Assembly: GCF_001673635.1 (NCBI RefSeq)
Contig: NZ_LZMH01000035.1
Coordinates: 62,001 to 126,000, forward strand
Origin: Mycobacterium asiaticum
GTDB taxonomy: Bacteria; Actinomycetota; Actinomycetes; Mycobacteriales; Mycobacteriaceae
Reading direction: 5' to 3'
DNA: 64,000 nucleotides
The notes beneath the pieces were generated by a model. The model made no database searches, had not been told where the DNA came from, and saw only the letters and a program-made list of their open reading frames with translations. The position numbers were made by a program, and so were the translations under genes. This document shows, piece by piece, positions 8,266 through 16,055 of this stretch (the stretch's first letter is position 1; every line of letters starts with the position of its first letter).

Positions 8266-9785
8266 CGCCGCACCTGCCGTTGCCGCGCGGCCAGTGTGCG
8301 TAGTAGTGCGGACCTGCCGCGGATCGGAACGGTGTACAGGTCGTGCCCGGCCACGCCCCACCCGCCCAGCAGGTGGTTGGCGGCCGCCCAGCCGGTGGTG
8401 GCCGCGCGTTCCATCAACGCCACCGGCAGGTCGACCCGGATCCCGTCGCCGGCCAGCGCCAGGCCGGGCTGCGGCGTGGCGACCGTGGGCCGGCGTGTGT
8501 AGGTGCCCGGGGTGAACAGCGGGCAATCGCTGCGCTGCAGCACCCGCTGGTGAATGACCTTCGCGGCCGCGGTCTCGGGGTAGAGCTTGTGCAGCTGCGC
8601 CACACCATCATCACTCGATGTGCTGGAATCCATTGCATAAGAATGTAATTCCACCACCGATCCGCCGCTGCGAGCGGCCCACGCGGCGGCTTCTCGCTCG
8701 TAGCGTTCCAGCACGCTGATGTTGTCCAGCGGTTGATGGTCCGCGGTCCCGAGGAAGGCAGCGCGGGCCGGGTCGACGGGACGGTCGAGCCAGAGCCGGT
8801 GCACCAGGAACGGCGGGGCGGTGCGCAGGCGTGCTATCTGGTTGCGCCAGGAATCGTTGCCGAGTCCGGGCGACGCTGCCACGATGCGCTGCAGTCCACC
8901 GACGTCGACCGACAACACCACGGCATCGGTGTCGAGTTGATCGCCATCCTCGGTGTGTACGCGGAAACCCCGCGAGCCGTCGGGCTCGACCCGCTGCACC
9001 GCGGCGCCCGCGCGGAAGTTGACCCCGCGCTCGCTCAGGTAGTCGCGCAGCGGATTCCACAGGCTCTCATTGAAGTTCGCGTTCGCCACATCGAAGATGA
9101 GCCCTTCGCTGGAGCCCAGGAAGTAGATGTGGAACATGGTCGCGAGCTCACCGGCCGACAGCTGTGACGGCTCTGCGAAGAAGCTGCGGCTGAACACCTC
9201 GAAAGCGAGATGACGAGCGGACTCCGGGAAATTGATGCTTTTTAGGAAGGTCTCGGCGTCGACGTGGTCCAGCTGGTGGTAGATGTCGGGCACCGATACG
9301 GCCGCCAGCGGCGCGGCGGCTTTGGCGTCGATGCGCGCCAGATCGGAGAGCCGGAAGGTCGGGCTGCGCAAGGCGAACGCCAGCGCGTTCAGCGGTGGGG
9401 TGCGGGGCAGGCCCCGGAAACTGTCGCGCCGACCCGCACCGTCGATCAGCGGGTAGTCGGTGACCGGGGTCAGCATCCGCAGTTGGGGATCGACGCGGCG
9501 CAACAGGTTTCGCAGGTTGTAGTACTGGCGGAAGAAGGCGTGGAAGCCTCGGTTCATCGCCAGTTCGGCGCCGTCTTGCCGCTCGGTCCAGCCGCCGACC
9601 CGTCCGCCGAGGTAATTTTCCTTTTCCACGACCTCGACGGCCACGCCCCGTTCGGCGAGCCCGGCGGCGGCCGCCAGACCGGCGATGCCGGCGCCGATCA
9701 CCACCACCCGCGGTCGCGAGGACAGCGCGTTGATATCGGCCAAACCCGGCGAGGCCGGGTGTCGGTGCCGTCGGCGATCGGTCAT
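8262..9785 (-). CDS. crtU: CrtU-like FAD-dependent carotenoid desaturase/methyltransferase
   Basis: 507 residues from an ATG at 9785 that overlaps the methyltransferase stop (ATGA). The FAD-binding N-terminus VVVIGAGIAGLAAAAGLAERGVAVEVVEKENYLGGRVGGW lies at about 27-66. The C-terminal amine-oxidase/phytoene-desaturase signature is LAGDGIRVDLPVALMERAATTGWAAANHLL. Known CrtU enzymes aromatise beta-ionone rings, shifting a methyl group, to give beta-isorenieratene and isorenieratene. Position after crtYcd fits that step. The alternative is another carotene desaturase; the end product cannot be read from sequence alone. Confidence 0.8.
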   Translation of the reverse strand: MTDRRRHRHPASPGLADINALSSRPRVVVIGAGIAGLAAAAGLAERGVAVEVVEKENYLGGRVGGWTERQDGAELAMNRGFHAFFRQYYNLRNLLRRVDPQLRMLTPVTDYPLIDGAGRRDSFRGLPRTPPLNALAFALRSPTFRLSDLARIDAKAAAPLAAVSVPDIYHQLDHVDAETFLKSINFPESARHLAFEVFSRSFFAEPSQLSAGELATMFHIYFLGSSEGLIFDVANANFNESLWNPLRDYLSERGVNFRAGAAVQRVEPDGSRGFRVHTEDGDQLDTDAVVLSVDVGGLQRIVAASPGLGNDSWRNQIARLRTAPPFLVHRLWLDRPVDPARAAFLGTADHQPLDNISVLERYEREAAAWAARSGGSVVELHSYAMDSSTSSDDGVAQLHKLYPETAAAKVIHQRVLQRSDCPLFTPGTYTRRPTVATPQPGLALAGDGIRVDLPVALMERAATTGWAAANHLLGGWGVAGHDLYTVPIRGRSALLRTLAARQRQVRR

Positions 9786-10534
9786 GATGATTGCTTTCCC
9801 TGGGGCCCTTCGGGCGCATTGGGCGCCCGGCCGATGAAGGTGTGCACGATGTTGCGTTCCCAGCCCGGCACCGTCTCGCTGCGCACGTCGGTGAAGCCGG
9901 CGTCGGTCATCCGTAGGCGGAAACGCGCGGCGCCGTCGAAGGACAGCACGCTGCGCCACAGGTGCCGGTACAAGGTGGTGCTCCGGGTCCGCCACCAACC
10001 GGCGGGAATGATGATCCCCCAGCACACTGCGTGCCAGATGCGCTGCGCAGCACGGGAATCACGGACCGAGTACTCGTGCACCGCCAGTGTCGCGCCCGGC
10101 CTTAGCAGCGTCGCGAAGGTGCGCAGCTGCGCGTCCGGATCCGCGAGATTGCGCAGCAGATAGGCCGCCAGGATGCCGTCGAACGGTCCGGTGATGCCGT
10201 GTTCGTGCAGATCCTCGATGCGCGTGTGCACGAACCGGACCGACGGAGGCCACGATTTCGCCTGTGCCGCCTGCAGCATGCCGGCCGCCGCGTCGACGGC
10301 GACGATCTCCGCCTCCGGTGCCGCCTGTAGCAGCGCCGCCGTCGACGCGCCGGTGCCGCAGCCGGCGTCGAGCAGCCGCAGGCCGCGCCCCCGGTCCGGC
10401 ACATCCATCCGTGAGACCGAAAGCCGCAGGTTGGTGTGATAGCCCGGATTTGCGCCCACCAACTGGTCGTAGGCATCCGCGCCTACGTCGAACGCATCCG
10501 GCACGTCACTGCGGGCAAGGCCGGCCTTCTTCAT
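9782..10534 (-). CDS. UbiE-like SAM-dependent methyltransferase in crt operon
   Basis: 250 residues from an ATG at 10534 in a 4-nt overlap with crtYd. The class I SAM motif LRLLDAGCGTGASTAALL lies at about 54-71, motif II VDAAAGMLQAAQ follows, and FDGILAAYLLRNLADPDAQL and LRPGATLAVHEYSV give the later motifs, as in UbiE/COQ5. Methyltransferase genes of this kind accompany isorenieratene clusters in Streptomyces and Mycobacterium aurum. Its substrate is not known to me; a carotenoid or quinone acceptor is possible. Confidence 0.82.
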   Translation of the reverse strand: MKKAGLARSDVPDAFDVGADAYDQLVGANPGYHTNLRLSVSRMDVPDRGRGLRLLDAGCGTGASTAALLQAAPEAEIVAVDAAAGMLQAAQAKSWPPSVRFVHTRIEDLHEHGITGPFDGILAAYLLRNLADPDAQLRTFATLLRPGATLAVHEYSVRDSRAAQRIWHAVCWGIIIPAGWWRTRSTTLYRHLWRSVLSFDGAARFRLRMTDAGFTDVRSETVPGWERNIVHTFIGRAPNAPEGPQGKQSS

Positions 10535-10848
10535 GTCGACCTGCCTGCACGTTGGCGCTCCCATCCCAGCAGCACCCCGGTCACCAGGGCGAAGCCGAAC
10601 AGGAAATCTTCGACGGGAATGTCGAACGGGAACCGCAGTCCGCTGGTGTGCCGCTCGTTGTAGATGACGATGGGCGCGCTGAGCTTGGTCAGCCAACCGT
10701 CGACGGGTATTTGAAAGCCCAGCACGATGACCATGGACAGCCAGTAAGCCGGCCGCCGGAACAGCCCGGTGTGCAGCACGGCGAACTCCAGCGCGCACAC
10801 GGCCAGCACGGAGATCACCGCGGGCAGCGTGTATCCGAGCCCGGTCAT
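10531..10848 (-). CDS. crtYd: Lycopene beta-cyclase subunit CrtYd
   Basis: 105 residues with three predicted helices and the cyclase motif FDIPVEDFLFGFALVTG (P-V-E-D at 78-81). It pairs with CrtYc to form the heterodimeric membrane cyclase that closes both ends of lycopene to beta-rings in actinobacteria. The start ATG overlaps the crtYc stop (ATGA) and its stop overlaps the methyltransferase start. The short length and split organisation are typical of this type, fused in some fungi and archaea. Confidence 0.92.
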   Translation of the reverse strand: MTGLGYTLPAVISVLAVCALEFAVLHTGLFRRPAYWLSMVIVLGFQIPVDGWLTKLSAPIVIYNERHTSGLRFPFDIPVEDFLFGFALVTGVLLGWERQRAGRST

Positions 10849-11168
10849 CGCCGCCTGCTCCAGTCCAGAATCGTGCTCACCGCGTTGTAGGTCAGCAGGC
10901 CGCACACCGGGATCACCACGAAGAACAGCACTTCTTCGATGGGTATGTGCGGGGGCATCTCGATGCCGGTCAGATACTTTCCGTCGTAGGTCCATACCTT
11001 GGCCGCGATCGCCACCGCATCCCACACCAGGAATAGCGCCGCGACCGGTAGCAGCGCCCGAAGTGCCCGACGCGCCTGGCGGTACACCCCGTTGCCGAAG
11101 ATCTCCAACGGAGCCGTGACCGCCAAGCAGAAGCCGAGCACAATCAAATACTGCCAGCGATCGTTCAC
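10845..11168 (-). CDS. crtYc: Lycopene beta-cyclase subunit CrtYc
   Basis: 107 residues from a GTG at 11168 that overlaps the crtB stop (GTGA); the frame is open further upstream but inside crtB. Three predicted helices, with the cyclase motif PPHIPIEEVLFFVVIPVCG (P-I-E-E at 76-79) and the upstream WDAVAIAAKVWTYDGKYLTGIE typical of CrtYc. It acts as the partner of CrtYd. Confidence 0.92.
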   Translation of the reverse strand: MNDRWQYLIVLGFCLAVTAPLEIFGNGVYRQARRALRALLPVAALFLVWDAVAIAAKVWTYDGKYLTGIEMPPHIPIEEVLFFVVIPVCGLLTYNAVSTILDWSRRR

Positions 11169-12100
11169 GCCGCGCCAGCCTGTCGGCGTACCCGCCACGA
11201 CCGGAACAGGGCACCACCGGCCACCTGCAGCCGGCGCGTCGTCCCCACCGTGGCGCGCTGACTGAACACCGAGAAATCGCTGCTCTCAATGCAATCCAGG
11301 ATCTCCGAGTACAGGGTTAGCGCGGTCGCCACGCAGGGCCGCGATCGCGGCGCCAACAAGGTGATCCCGTCGGCGGCGAAACGATAGATCTCCCGGGTCG
11401 TTTCGTGCTGAGCGGCCAGCGCGTTGCGGACCCTGGCGTCGGTGCGGCGATGAGTGTGGCACCACATCAGCAGCTCTCGGTCGACGCCATGGGCCGCGAG
11501 TTCATCGGCCGGCAGATAGATGCGATTTCGCAATAGGTCCTCGTCGATGTCCCGCAGGAAATTGGTGAGCTGGAACGCGCGGCCCAGCGCGGCGGCGTAG
11601 GGTGCCGCCTGCTCGGTCTCCACGACCGTACCCAGCACCGGAAGCATTTGCAGGCCAATGACTTCCGCCGAGCCGCGCATGTACCGGTTGAGCGCGGTCC
11701 GGTCCGGATAGTCGGTGACGGTGAGGTCCATCCGCATCGAGGCGAGGAAGTCCTCGAACAGGTCGGCGGCGATGCCGTAGCGCGAGATGGTGTGATCGAC
11801 CGCCGCCAGCACGGGCTCGTCGAAATGTGCTCCGCCGGCGAAGAACCGATCGGACAACTGCCGCAGTCCCTCCGCGCGGGCGTCGACGTCCAGGCTTGGG
11901 TTGAACTCGTCGAGGATGTCGTCAGCGTGCCGGGCGAACGCATACAGGGCATGCACGGCCGGGCGCTGGTCGGGGGCGAGCAACCTGGTGGCCAGGAAGT
12001 ACGTGCGACCGTGCTCCGCGGCGATCTTGCGGCACTGGCGATAGGCGGTACGCAACCGCGGGTCGTCGATGCCGGCGGCGTCAAGTTCGGTGCGGATCAT
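11165..12100 (-). CDS. crtB: Phytoene synthase
   Basis: 311 residues. It condenses two GGPP to 15-cis-phytoene. Both Asp-rich motifs of squalene/phytoene synthases are intact: HADDILDEF (Asp at 60, 61 and 64) and TNFLRDIDED (Asp at 184, 186 and 188). RTYFLATRLL near residue 32 and RNRIYLP after the second motif also fit. The start overlaps the crtI stop by 4 nt. Mutations in crtB are known to abolish pigment in Mycobacterium marinum. Confidence 0.95.
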   Translation of the reverse strand: MIRTELDAAGIDDPRLRTAYRQCRKIAAEHGRTYFLATRLLAPDQRPAVHALYAFARHADDILDEFNPSLDVDARAEGLRQLSDRFFAGGAHFDEPVLAAVDHTISRYGIAADLFEDFLASMRMDLTVTDYPDRTALNRYMRGSAEVIGLQMLPVLGTVVETEQAAPYAAALGRAFQLTNFLRDIDEDLLRNRIYLPADELAAHGVDRELLMWCHTHRRTDARVRNALAAQHETTREIYRFAADGITLLAPRSRPCVATALTLYSEILDCIESSDFSVFSQRATVGTTRRLQVAGGALFRSWRVRRQAGAA

Positions 12101-13617
12101 GGCAGTCGGGCCTTCATGTCGATACGGGTGGCTGAGCGGTCCACCGCACCGGTGATGCGGTCGGCGGCCAACCGGCCTGATATGAGGGTGGTCGGCACCC
12201 CCACGCCCGGCACGGTGGACGAGCCGGTCAATACCGCGTTCTCGATGCCGCGCACCATGTTCGCCGGCCGGAACGGCCCGGTCTGGGCGAAGGTGTGCGC
12301 CAGCGCGAACGGGCTGCCGGCCGCCATGCCCTGACGGGCCCAGTCGGCGGGGGTGTCCACGTGCAGCACTTCGACGTCGTCAACCAAGCCGGGCAGCAAC
12401 CGATCCTGGACCGCTTCGATCATCGTCTGGGTGTACGGCCCGGTGGTGGTGGACCAGTCGATTTGCCGGCGGGACAGGTTGGGTGCCGGCGCCAGCACAT
12501 AGAGCAGGTCACGGCCGGCCGGAGCCAGGCTCGGGTCGCCGGCCGTGGGACGCGTGACCAGCAACGACGGATCCCGCATGAGCTGACCGTCGCGGATGAT
12601 GTCGGTGAAGGTGTGCTCCCACGCATCGCCGAACAGGATGGTGTGGTGCGCCTGTGGTCCGGTCGCGGCGCGGCAACCGGCGTGCAGCACCACCGCTGAC
12701 GGTGCGGCACGCATTCGAAGTGGCCGCATCGGCCGCCGGCCGAGCAGTTCGTAGGTGCGGGGTAGCTCGGTGCTCAGCACCACCGCGTCGCAGCCGATGC
12801 GCTGACCGTCCGCGGTGATCACGGCCGTGACCCGCGCGCCGTCGCGCTCCAGCGCGGTGACCGTGGACCGGTAGCGGAACCGCACACCGGCGTCTTCGGC
12901 TGCCGCCGCCAGCGCGTCCGGCAGGGCCCGAACGCCGCCGCGGGGGAAGAACACGCCCGACACGGTGTCCATGTAGGCGATCACCGCATAGACCGCCAAG
13001 GCATGCTGCGGAGCCACTCCGGCGTAGAGGGACTGGAAAGTGAAGACCCGCCGCAGCCGCGGATCGCCGATGTAACGCCGGACCATCGTGTCCCAGCGCC
13101 GGAACCCACCGATGGCGGCCAGTCTGGCCAGCTGCGGGGTCAGCATCGACAACGGCGAGTCGAAGTTCGAAGCGATGAAGCCGTCGAACTCGGTGCGGTA
13201 GAGCCGGCCCAGCCAGTTGCGCAGCTCGAGGTAGCCCGCGGCCTCCTGCGGTCCCCCGAATTCTTTTACCGCGTCAGCCATTCGGTCGGCGTCGGTGTGG
13301 ACGTCGATGCTGCTGCCGTCGGCGAACATCGCCCGGTAGGCCGGATCCACCGGCAACAACTCCATGCGCTGACCGGCTGTCTCACCGACGGCGGCGAACG
13401 CCTCGTCGATGAGGTCGGGCATGGTCAGCACCGTGGGGCCGGTGTCGATGGAATAGCCATTGACGTCGCGACGACCCGCACGTCCGCCCGGCCATGGCTC
13501 CCGTTCCACCACGGTGACTTCGCGGCCACGGCCGACCAGGTGCAACGCCGCAGCGAGCCCGGCGAATCCGGCACCGACAACCACGACGTGGTCGCTTTTT
13601 CCCTGCACCGTGCGCAT
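12097..13617 (-). CDS. crtI: Phytoene desaturase (CrtI type)
   Basis: 506 residues from an ATG at 13617, preferred because GGGAG lies 10 nt upstream; an in-frame GTG at 13626 lies too close to it. The dinucleotide-binding motif VVVVGAGFAGLAAALHLVGRGREVTVVERE is near the N-terminus, followed by PGGRAG and SIDTGPTVLTMPDL. The bacterial phytoene-dehydrogenase signature lies at the C-terminus (TVPGVGVPTTLISGRLAADRI). It converts phytoene to lycopene in four FAD-dependent desaturations. It is the second gene of the operon. Confidence 0.95.
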   Translation of the reverse strand: MRTVQGKSDHVVVVGAGFAGLAAALHLVGRGREVTVVEREPWPGGRAGRRDVNGYSIDTGPTVLTMPDLIDEAFAAVGETAGQRMELLPVDPAYRAMFADGSSIDVHTDADRMADAVKEFGGPQEAAGYLELRNWLGRLYRTEFDGFIASNFDSPLSMLTPQLARLAAIGGFRRWDTMVRRYIGDPRLRRVFTFQSLYAGVAPQHALAVYAVIAYMDTVSGVFFPRGGVRALPDALAAAAEDAGVRFRYRSTVTALERDGARVTAVITADGQRIGCDAVVLSTELPRTYELLGRRPMRPLRMRAAPSAVVLHAGCRAATGPQAHHTILFGDAWEHTFTDIIRDGQLMRDPSLLVTRPTAGDPSLAPAGRDLLYVLAPAPNLSRRQIDWSTTTGPYTQTMIEAVQDRLLPGLVDDVEVLHVDTPADWARQGMAAGSPFALAHTFAQTGPFRPANMVRGIENAVLTGSSTVPGVGVPTTLISGRLAADRITGAVDRSATRIDMKARLP

Positions 13618-13636
13618 CAGTGCCACACTCCCGCGA

Positions 13637-14836
13637 TCATGCGGCGCGCCGGGTGCACACGCCCGCCATATCCGCCAGCGCCGCCTTGATCAGCATGTCG
13701 ATTCCACTGGCGTCCAACGCTTTCTGTGCGATGTCCACCCGTTCGGTGATGAGCTCCTCGATCCATTGCACCGCGCCGGTGGCGAAGATCAGGCCGCGCC
13801 AGTGGTCCAGCGCGTCATCGTCGAGAGTCTCGGCGTTGATCAGTTCGCCGAATTCGCGCCGGGTCGACGTGTCGGCGAGTTCGTAGGCGGCCACCACCAC
13901 GCTGGTGGCCTTGCGCTCGAGTAGGTCTCCGCCGTTGGGCTTGCCGGTGGCCGCGGGTGAGCCGAAGATGCCCAAGATGTCGTCGCGGAGCTGGAAGGCC
14001 TCGCCGACCGCGGAGCCGTAGTCCCCGAGCCGCGACAGCGTGGACTCGTCGCAGCCGGCCATCGCCGCGCCGATTTCCAGCGGCCGGCGGACGGTGTAGT
14101 TGCCGGACTTCATCCGGGCCACCCCGAGCACCGCCTTCAGCGTCGGAACATTCCGCAAATCCAGTGTGATATCGGCGAATTGACCCACCGCCAGCTCGGT
14201 GCGCATGGCGTCGTACCGGGGCCAGGCCCGCTGTAGCTGGTGCGGCTTGAGGCCGCAGTTGCGCAGCACTTGCTCGGCCCAGATCAGGCAGAGGTCACCG
14301 AGCAGGACCGCGGCTGATTCCCCGAACCGGCGCGAGCAGCCCGACAGGCCGTGCTGTTGATGCCAGTCGGCGAACTGGACGTGTGCGGCGGGACGCCCGC
14401 GGCGCGACGGCGAATCGTCCATCACGTCGTCTTGCAGCAGGGCGAACGTGTGCAGCAATTCCAAGCTCACGGTTGCGGACAGGGCCGCGTCGCTCGGCGG
14501 CGCGCCGCACATCCACCCCAAGTACATGAAGGTGGACCGCAGGCATTTGCCGCCTTCGACGAACTTGAGCAGGATCTCGCCGGCCACGTCGACGCCGCAG
14601 TCCAGCAACTCGTCCGCGCAACGGGCGGAGACGAACTCGGCGATTTCGGCCAGTACTGAGCGTCGCAGGCCCTCTCGCCAGGAGTCGAACTGGTCCGGGG
14701 CTGGTAGATATGCGGCACTTGCGCGAGTGGCGCCGAGGCGGACTCGCGGAAAATCGTGCACAGCCCCCACCGAAGCCTCCCTCGGAATTTGTGTCAGCGA
14801 ATGGGTCAACCGCTGACCCGACCGGCCCAGATCCAC
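13637..14836 (-). CDS. crtE: Geranylgeranyl diphosphate synthase, first gene of crt operon
   Basis: About 399 residues from a GTG at 14836, chosen because GGAGGGGG lies 8 nt upstream. The frame stays open to a GTG at 14905, but that lies inside the operator region. The first Asp-rich motif LLQDDVMDDSPSRRGRPAAH is at about 134-153; the second is FQLRDDILGIFG at about 282-293, where the usual DDxxD reads DDILG. GGKCLRSTF corresponds to the GGKRxRP region. It makes GGPP from FPP/DMAPP and IPP for crtB. Confidence 0.92.
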   Translation of the reverse strand: MDLGRSGQRLTHSLTQIPREASVGAVHDFPRVRLGATRASAAYLPAPDQFDSWREGLRRSVLAEIAEFVSARCADELLDCGVDVAGEILLKFVEGGKCLRSTFMYLGWMCGAPPSDAALSATVSLELLHTFALLQDDVMDDSPSRRGRPAAHVQFADWHQQHGLSGCSRRFGESAAVLLGDLCLIWAEQVLRNCGLKPHQLQRAWPRYDAMRTELAVGQFADITLDLRNVPTLKAVLGVARMKSGNYTVRRPLEIGAAMAGCDESTLSRLGDYGSAVGEAFQLRDDILGIFGSPAATGKPNGGDLLERKATSVVVAAYELADTSTRREFGELINAETLDDDALDHWRGLIFATGAVQWIEELITERVDIAQKALDASGIDMLIKAALADMAGVCTRRAA

Positions 14837-14878
14837 GCCGTCTACCCCCTCCAAACGAAAACAAACCAACGACCCAGG

Positions 14879-14897
14879 AGTACCCACCGCGGGTACT
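14879..14897. promoter_or_regulatory. Inverted repeat in the crtE promoter region
   Basis: AGTACCC-ACCGC-GGGTACT is a perfect palindrome with 7-bp arms, lying between the TTAA operator and the crtE start and overlapping a possible -10 (CATAGT, minus strand). It differs from the TTAA motif, so a second regulator or a 5' leader hairpin is possible. Confidence 0.45.
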
Positions 14898-14900
14898 ATG

Positions 14901-14931
14901 TTCACTTAATTAATCGTTAATTTACTGAATG
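14901..14931. promoter_or_regulatory. Candidate operator, site D, at the crt operon promoter
   Basis: An AT-rich segment with two overlapping copies. CGTTAATTTACTGAATG at 14915-14931 matches the 6735-6751 palindrome at 13 of 17 positions, and ACTTAATTAATCGTTAAT at 14904-14921 gives another TTAA pair. It sits immediately upstream of the probable crtE -10 region, as expected for a repressor of the whole pigment operon. Confidence 0.55.
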
Positions 14932-15356
14932 ATTGTGCGGTTTGCCACCCGGGGGAGCAGTTTGGACGGGTATCGCCGGGGTGTTTCCCAGCCACGACGT
15001 GGCGTCCGCGCAGTTCACCACCTCGCCGCCACCAACCGTCGGGTACCAGGTGATCGCGCTCGGCGCCCACGTCAGCGCAACCGACACGCTGCCCAACGGC
15101 CGCCAGTTGCGGACTGCGCCGGGCGTGGGACCGGTATAACCGTCGCCGCCGACAACAGTGCCCTGCTGGTGGGGCTGGTCGAACGGGACGCTCTCGACGC
15201 GGTCGAGGCCTCGTCGTGGCGCGCGGTGATGCAACAACTCGGCGCCGATGCCCGGGCGCTGTCGCCCCAGCAGCCGGCGGTCCGCCTGGTCAGCATTGCG
15301 CGTCCCCGCGCCTGACCCCCGTGTTTTCTAGCCCGCAGAACGGGAACCCGGCGCCG
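14932..15356. other. Intergenic region with doubtful overlapping ORFs
   Basis: About 425 bp between the crtE promoter and the catalase-like gene. Open frames exist on both strands: minus 14917-15237, ending with a Trp-rich stretch VSVALTWAPSAITWYPTVGG, and plus 14929-15315, ending LLVGLVERDALDAVEASSWRAVMQQ. Neither has a good ribosome-binding site or a family I recognise. The region may hold decayed gene ends. Confidence 0.4.
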
Positions 15357-16055
15357 GTGAAAGTTTCAGATCTAGTCGCGCTGCCCTTCCAATGGGGCTC
15401 GGCAATCCGCGGTAAACGGTTCTTTCATCCGATCGGCGTGGTGGCCGAGGGCTCGATCGAGCGGGTCGCCCCGAAGGACAGGGGGTTGCCGATCCCGTCG
15501 TCGGACGTGGTCGCCCGGTTTTCCAAGGCGACCGGCACCCCCGCGGCGCTGCCGGATTTCATCGGCCTGGCCATCAGAGTGCCGTCCGGGCCCGCGCAGT
15601 CCGAGCCCTGGGACGTGCTGCTGGTCTCCGCCGGTTCGGGCATCTTGACCCGCGCGCTTGCGCTGCGGCCGGTCACCTCCTGGAGCGGGCCGAACCTGAC
15701 CACGCTGATGCCGCTGAACTATGGCGGAACCAAGTGGTGGCTGCGCGCCCGGATCGAAACCCCGATTGACGGCCCCGGCGTATCGCTCGACAACGTGCGA
15801 GAGCGGATCGAGCACGGCGGCGTGGAAGTGGCGATCGAACAGGCCCGCGGCAGTGCTGATTTCGAAAAACTCGCCCGGATGACGCTGAACCGGCTGGTCG
15901 ACCTGGGGCCCGGCGAAGACGTCTCGTTCGACCCGGTGCTCAACACCGCTCCCGGGGTCAAGCTGTATCCCGGGTGGCTGGCCGATCTGCGGGCGAGTGC
16001 CTACGCGCGCAGCCGCGATGGACGCGACGCAGACGATTCGGGTGACACCCAATGA
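15357..16055 (+). CDS. Catalase-fold-like protein (often annotated phosphodiesterase)
   Basis: About 232 residues from a GTG at 15357 (start uncertain; the frame is open upstream). RFFHPIGVVAEGSIERVAP, then VVARFSKATGTPAALPDFIGLAIRVP, resembles the haem-catalase core pattern (RFS...GxADxxRDxRGFAVK) in shortened form. LNRLVDLGPGEDVSFDPVLNTAPGVKLYPGWLADLRASAYARSRDGRDA is the conserved end of a mycobacterial family usually called phosphodiesterase without clear basis. Haem binding is inferred. It overlaps the following SDR gene (ATGA), so the two form an operon divergent from crtE. Confidence 0.7.
   Translation: MKVSDLVALPFQWGSAIRGKRFFHPIGVVAEGSIERVAPKDRGLPIPSSDVVARFSKATGTPAALPDFIGLAIRVPSGPAQSEPWDVLLVSAGSGILTRALALRPVTSWSGPNLTTLMPLNYGGTKWWLRARIETPIDGPGVSLDNVRERIEHGGVEVAIEQARGSADFEKLARMTLNRLVDLGPGEDVSFDPVLNTAPGVKLYPGWLADLRASAYARSRDGRDADDSGDTQ

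Noticed and set aside
9785-10025. N-terminal extension of the crtU frame
   Set aside because: The extension lies inside the methyltransferase gene; the ATG at 9785 in a 4-nt overlap fits the coupling seen throughout the operon.
14837-14905. Upstream GTG start for crtE
   Set aside because: It would place the start codon inside operator site D with no ribosome-binding site; the GTG at 14836 has GGAGGGGG upstream.
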